NCBI GenBank assembly: GCA_016748015.1
Contig: JAAOMT010000222.1
Location: 78,807 to 142,806, forward strand
From: Geosiphon pyriformis
Taxonomy: Eukaryota; Glomeromycota; Glomeromycetes; Archaeosporales; Geosiphonaceae
Length of the DNA: 64,000 nt
Reading direction: 5' to 3'
Shown here: in pieces, positions 59,300 to 64,000 of the stretch
Layout of the letters: each line of letters begins with the position of its first letter
How positions within the stretch are numbered: the stretch's first letter is position 1
The notes under the pieces: generated by a model
The model's input: only the letters and a program-made list of their open reading frames with translations
Told to the model about the DNA's origin: nothing
The model's database searches: none
Program-made: the position numbers and the translations under genes

Positions 59300-62200
59300 C
59301 TATACATCTATATGCACAGAAACCAAATCTCTAATATCTGAAAAAAATGGACAAAACCTACGAAACCCAAAACCAACTTCAAAAGCCTCAACCACTCCCA
59401 GCAATCTAACCACACCAGCCGAAAACACCTTTGACAAACCAGAAACTGAAACAAGAGTTGAGCTGTCACGTGGAATCAGACCATGCTTTTCCATAAACAC
59501 TCAGTGTCTGGCACAGACCAACCAAATGTCGTCCCGAAATGCAAGACAGAACCCACACACAAAGCTCACAATCCTTTTAGTACCCTCATCAGAATCATTA
59601 AAAACTGAGACAGACTCACGAAACCATTCATCGAAAACAAAGCCTTTACACAGAGCAATACCAATTCCAACCTCAGAAACACAAGAAGCCAAAGTCTGTA
59701 AGACACAAGAAAAAGAATGAGACAGGCCAGAAAGAGCCTTCCAAGCTGAAGCATGAGTGCCCAACAAACGAGCATGACCAACAGCATCCTGAGGACACGA
59801 AAAGACATAATCTGAGGTCTCAACATCACCACAGAACAGACAGACCACACTGGGGTATCTTCTATCATACAAATGCTTGCACACAGCAACAGGAAGCCAA
59901 TGATAGAGAGCCTTCATAAAGTAAGTACGACAGTTAGCTGTGCGCATGCTGGTAAAACCGGATGCCAAGTGAGAATCGGGGTGTCACATCATAGAAGACT
60001 TAGACCAATTGATATCAGCATGCAACCTATTATCCATGACATGAGAACCCACTCCGACCTCCCAACGAGCTCAATGGACTGACTGGAAAACATCACAAAC
60101 AAAGTGTCTAGAATTACCAGAAACTGCCACACCACCAGCACACAGAAAATGTTCACTGACCAAATGAGGTAGGCGCCAAGCAGAGAGAGCAGCATTTTTA
60201 GCAAGTGCATCAGCATGATTATTGCTTGAGACACTTGAATGACCCTTCACCTTGACCCAATTCACATCCAAATTCTTCTGACAAATGACAGTAGTAATGT
60301 GACAACACTCAATCCAATAGCGGTTCCTGAAATCTGGATGAGCCAGCGACAATTCCAACCTACACGCATCTAAAACAGCTTGGCTATCTGAGAACAAGTC
60401 AACCGAATGAGAAAAAGAAATACACTTAAGGGCCAAAGCTATGGCTTACAGCTCCGTTAGAGTAGAAAAAACCAAACCAGACACCCCAACACCCAAACCC
60501 AAGTTAATGTCCTTAAAAAAAACAGCAGCACCCGTCCTCACGTCAACAGAGCCCAGACCAGAAAGAGATCCATCCGTATACACAGAAAGACGGGCAGCTC
60601 CAATGGTCGGCAAAGTGTCACAAACCACACCAAAATCATGAGAAAGACAAATGTTAGACACAGCATGATCATTCGCCAAAAAGAAACTTGAAGAGAGAGA
60701 TACAACACCACTAAGAAAGCGAACGGAGAGATCAAACCAGAAAGAAACTGGGCCACAAGGGTCCAGCCTCTTCCAACACTTGAAGGTTCTCCAACTAAAA
60801 ACATCACCATTATGGTCACGAAGCTGTTCCACGAAAGCAATCCCATAACGCCTGAACGAAGAGATACACTTGAAAAAACAGAAATCACCTAAAACCAAAG
60901 ACATAGGAGTACCATACCGATGATGAAAAGCACAAGCCAGAGAGCCCCCCAAAGACAAATCACACCTGGAAAAAATACGGACCACACCAGCCAAAAAATT
61001 ATTTGAGGGACTAACACCAACACGAACTGGAAACAGTAAGGGATGACGAGGACACCAGCTAAGAACCTGGAGATTATAAGACTTATGTGAAAACAAGCGA
61101 CCCAAGACACCAGTGGAATTTGCAAAAACAATAATGGAGGCCGATTTACTCTCAGCCTAGATTTGTTCAAAAGTCTTTAGATTGTACAGAGAAAGATGAT
61201 GAAGAGCATCACTGGGAAAATCATGTGGCAATCCAGACTTGGACTTAAAGATCTTGTGTACCAACGCATCCCATTTACTACAAACACCCAAAGAAATGAA
61301 ACTGAACTGAATCCTGTAGCTGATGATAGGAAAAAGAACCGCAGACACCAAATATGCACACTGTTTGTCTGAAATTGCTTTTCTCAAAACAAGATTCACA
61401 AAAAACCGTACATCAGCCTGAGCTTTAGCCAAGCTAGGCTTCGAAAGACCCCCAGAAGACAAAAAAATACCCAAATAGCAATGAGATTCCCCTTTCCTGG
61501 TGATGAAAATAGGCATGCCACTGATAGTTAAACGAGAGTCCAATACCCGACAGTTGATAGGGATGGCCACCATCTTGTCGTTATTTACAGAAATGTCATT
61601 GAACCTGAAAAACTCACTAACAATATCCAGAATGTGTTGTGTAGCAGCCTGGCTGCTACCAACCCAAATAGTATCATCGACAAAAGCACCAGCAGCAAGA
61701 AACAAAGTCAATCCAGCACAAGGATCTACTCGGCCTGTTTTAGAAACATAATGAGAATTCAACCTGTAGCCCCACACACTCTCCTGCCTCTTGACCTTGC
61801 ACAAAAGTGAATCATAAAAAATATGCCAGAGAAGAGGTGAGAAAACTTCACCCTGATCCAGCCCATCGTGGACACAATACTCATCAGTTAAACCAAAGTC
61901 AGTCATCACTCTGTTGACACGACCATTGTGAATACTGCCAAAAAATCTAATAAACCTGTCACACATTTTGATTCTGATCAAACTCCTCTTAAGATGTTCC
62001 CAGTCAACCAAGTCATAAGCCTTGTGCATGTCCTGTAAAACCAGCCAAAGTTCACGGTTCTTCTCCAAGGCATCCTCAACTACAGAACTGACAGCAAAAA
62101 TGGGAGACTGCATTATCGTACCTTTCAAAACCGAAAAATTGTCTCCACGAAGAACATCAAAAGTGCCGCAAGCCAAAGAGATCTTATCTGAAAGGATCTT

Positions 62201-64000
62201 AAAGAGAATCTTGTGGGCCATTTCAATTAAAGCTATAGGATGGGTGTTCATGAGAACTCCTTCCCATTCATATGGTTTAGGAATCATCGAGATCCAAGCT
62301 TCCCTCCAAGGCCCAGAAACCAACTCACCAACCAGACAGAAATTCAAGAGCACCAAAAGCATATCCAAAATAGATTTGTCACAATGTTTCCACAATTCGT
62401 TGGAGATACCAGAAAGACCAGCCGCTTTTCCATCAGGAAGATCTTTAACAACAGTTGACAACTCATCAAAACTGATCAAGCACATGACATCAGAGAAAGC
62501 ACCATCAAACACATAATCCAGAAGCCAAAATTGACGAATCCAATCCTCAAAGAAGTCAGACACCACCTCATGTTTTTTGGTCCATCCCTCCATAATTTTG
62601 TCCACCTTGGACTTAACCAAATCGGGCTCTAAAATCAACTCTTCTTCTACAACCAAATGATCTAGGACCACCTTGTGAAAAGGATGCTCCAAAACACTTC
62701 TAATGGTGTGACCCTTGTTCAGCTCAAAACTCTCCATTCTCTTACCAATAGCCTGCTTGATCGAAGATTCTTCAGCACACTTGGATTCCAAAAATTTCAA
62801 AGAGTGGTACAATTTCCTTGTTTTGGCTAGTGCAGAACAAATAATATCAAAATTAGAACTTGAAAGAAACAGAGACTTAACCTCCGATGCACCAGGAGAG
62901 TCGAGTCTGTGCCACACTTCCAACAAAGAAGCAAAACCATCACTCAAAGCCAAATGCGAGGCCTTAACCAACTTAGAAACCAACAGCTCCAGTTTGTGAA
63001 ACCTAGAAGAAGTCCTGGTAAACACGCTGTCAAAACCTTTGAACCATTTTTTCTTGAATGTACCACCCACTGAAAGAACCATGATCTTGCGAACAATGTC
63101 CCACATAGTGTCCACATCTGAAAACCTTACTGCCACTTCAAAAGCATTTGAGAACATAGAGGCATTGGCAGCTGAAGCATCCTTGAACTCCAACCACCTA
63201 GCATCATTGGCATCTTTGATGTCAAACTTCCAACAATCCCTATTCACCTGCTTGCAAAGAGAAATCAAGCACGTATCCAAGAGCCCACCCAAACCCAAAT
63301 TCACTGAAACAGCTTGATGATCTGTGTCAAAATGCTCACTGACATTCAAAACCTTATGATGCACTATCGCATTGACAAGACACGAGGAGACAAACACATA
63401 ATCAATTACTTTTGTAACACCCCTAGAATTTTCCCAAGTGGATGTTTTTGCAGCTGGGCTACCAACTAAAGAATTGACCAGACCCAAATCAAAGCATCTT
63501 TTGAAACTTGCACTTTTATGAGAACCATCTTCATTAAAATCACCCCTGAGAATGACAAAAGAAGATTCATTAACAGCCTTTGCAATAAGAGAGTTAATCT
63601 CATCAGCCTGGGAAAACCGCACCACCAAAGAAGCACCAGCGTAGAGTTCTAAAATTGACACCAAGAGCTTATTCTTGAAAAGCAATCTAACAGACAAGAG
63701 CCAGCCAGGCATTTCAGAAACTCTGCACACATGCCTTGCCAAAGAAGAGTCCATGACAACCGCCACACCAGCACCCAGATAACCAGAATTCAAACCAGAG
63801 GAAAACACCCGAACACCATCAAACTTGTTGGCGATCCAGGGACGAACCCTATCCTTCAACTTTGTCTCAGTAAAAATAGAAACCAAATTTCCCATGTCCT
63901 TGTGCCAACGAACTATATCTTCTTGTTTTGCAGGAATGTTCATGCCTCGAACATTACACGTAGCAACCTTCCAAATCAAACCAGTCATTGAGAAGACGAG
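59300..64000 (-). pseudogene. Non-LTR retrotransposon (LINE) protein: endonuclease, RT, RNase H, Cys/His region
   Basis: One frame spans 59300-63988 and stays open to the window edge at 64000, so the N-terminus is cut off. The apurinic-type endonuclease has TETKL, GDFNE (residues 149-153 of the piece starting at 63988), DYVF (196) and DTDH (221-224). RT has MHKAYD, GLDQGEVFSPL and FVDD (769-772, at 61673-61684). After a TAG (61157) come RNase H motifs YTDGS, TEL, FSDSQA and NHADALAKNA, then CLFCGDVETSDYVFSC with a following H. Stops are TAG 61157, TAA 60446 and TGA 60071, 59984 and 59501, each a single C-to-T from CAG, CAA or CGA. Domain order fits RNase-H-bearing I/Tad-like LINEs. It is much more GC-rich than its surroundings, so it is a recent insertion. 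Confidence 0.9.

Noticed and set aside
59244-59720. A 158-codon open frame on the + strand, and other + strand frames at 62022-62516 and 63039-63317
   Set aside because: They are antisense to the LINE protein, have no recognisable domain, and follow the codon pattern of the minus-strand gene.

Overview
The window looks like a transposon-filled, very AT-rich stretch of a filamentous fungal genome, most likely an arbuscular mycorrhizal fungus (Glomeromycotina, Rhizophagus-like). This assignment is inference. It rests on the base composition, short spliceosomal introns, the kinds of Ty3/Gypsy and RNase-H-bearing LINE proteins present, and the one host gene. No rRNA, tRNA or CRISPR array was seen.

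Only one gene looks like ordinary host DNA: a six-exon J-domain (DnaJ) chaperone gene at 49071-50366 (+). Nearly everything else is mobile DNA in different stages of decay. Three LTR types occur, all starting TGTTAC (or its decayed form TATTAC) and ending GTAACA. Type 1 comprises copies A 541-3476, C 9815-14848, D 24390-29053, B 29374-39256, a solo LTR 5143-6094 and a 3' remnant 45285-46399. Type 2 comprises E 14849-24389, the eroded copy F 52558-59165 and a solo LTR 3593-4596. Type 3 comprises an LTR piece 1-540 and G about 39400-45027. Type 1 and 2 elements encode Gag, retropepsin, a Cys-rich module, dUTPase, RT, RNase H, integrase and then an extra in-frame ORF ('ORF3') before the polypurine tract and 3' LTR. 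In E the whole Gag-Pol lies in one reading frame of about 2,350 codons, broken only by nonsense codons.

Two LINE copies are present. A fairly GC-rich one (59165-64000, minus, running off the window) carries endonuclease, RT, RNase H and a C-terminal Cys/His region in one frame broken by five stops. A heavily AT-eroded one (3477 to about 9600, minus) has been split by nested LTR insertions. A short LINE piece also lies at 29054-29373.

Three themes unify the window. (1) Decay is almost entirely C-to-T/G-to-A, from CpG loss between the E LTRs to near-complete loss of G and C in copy F. (2) Type 1 and type 3 LTRs keep a CCAAT-like box and a TATA box but carry different tandem-repeat cassettes between them, and one element (B) has different cassettes in its two LTRs. 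(3) Both dUTPase-encoding families conserve a Cys-rich module and the post-integrase ORF3, neither of which I can assign to a known domain. A 20-N assembly gap (23707-23726) lies where the 5' LTR of E should be, and the flanks of E are not collinear, so the arrangement C-E-D should be treated with caution.
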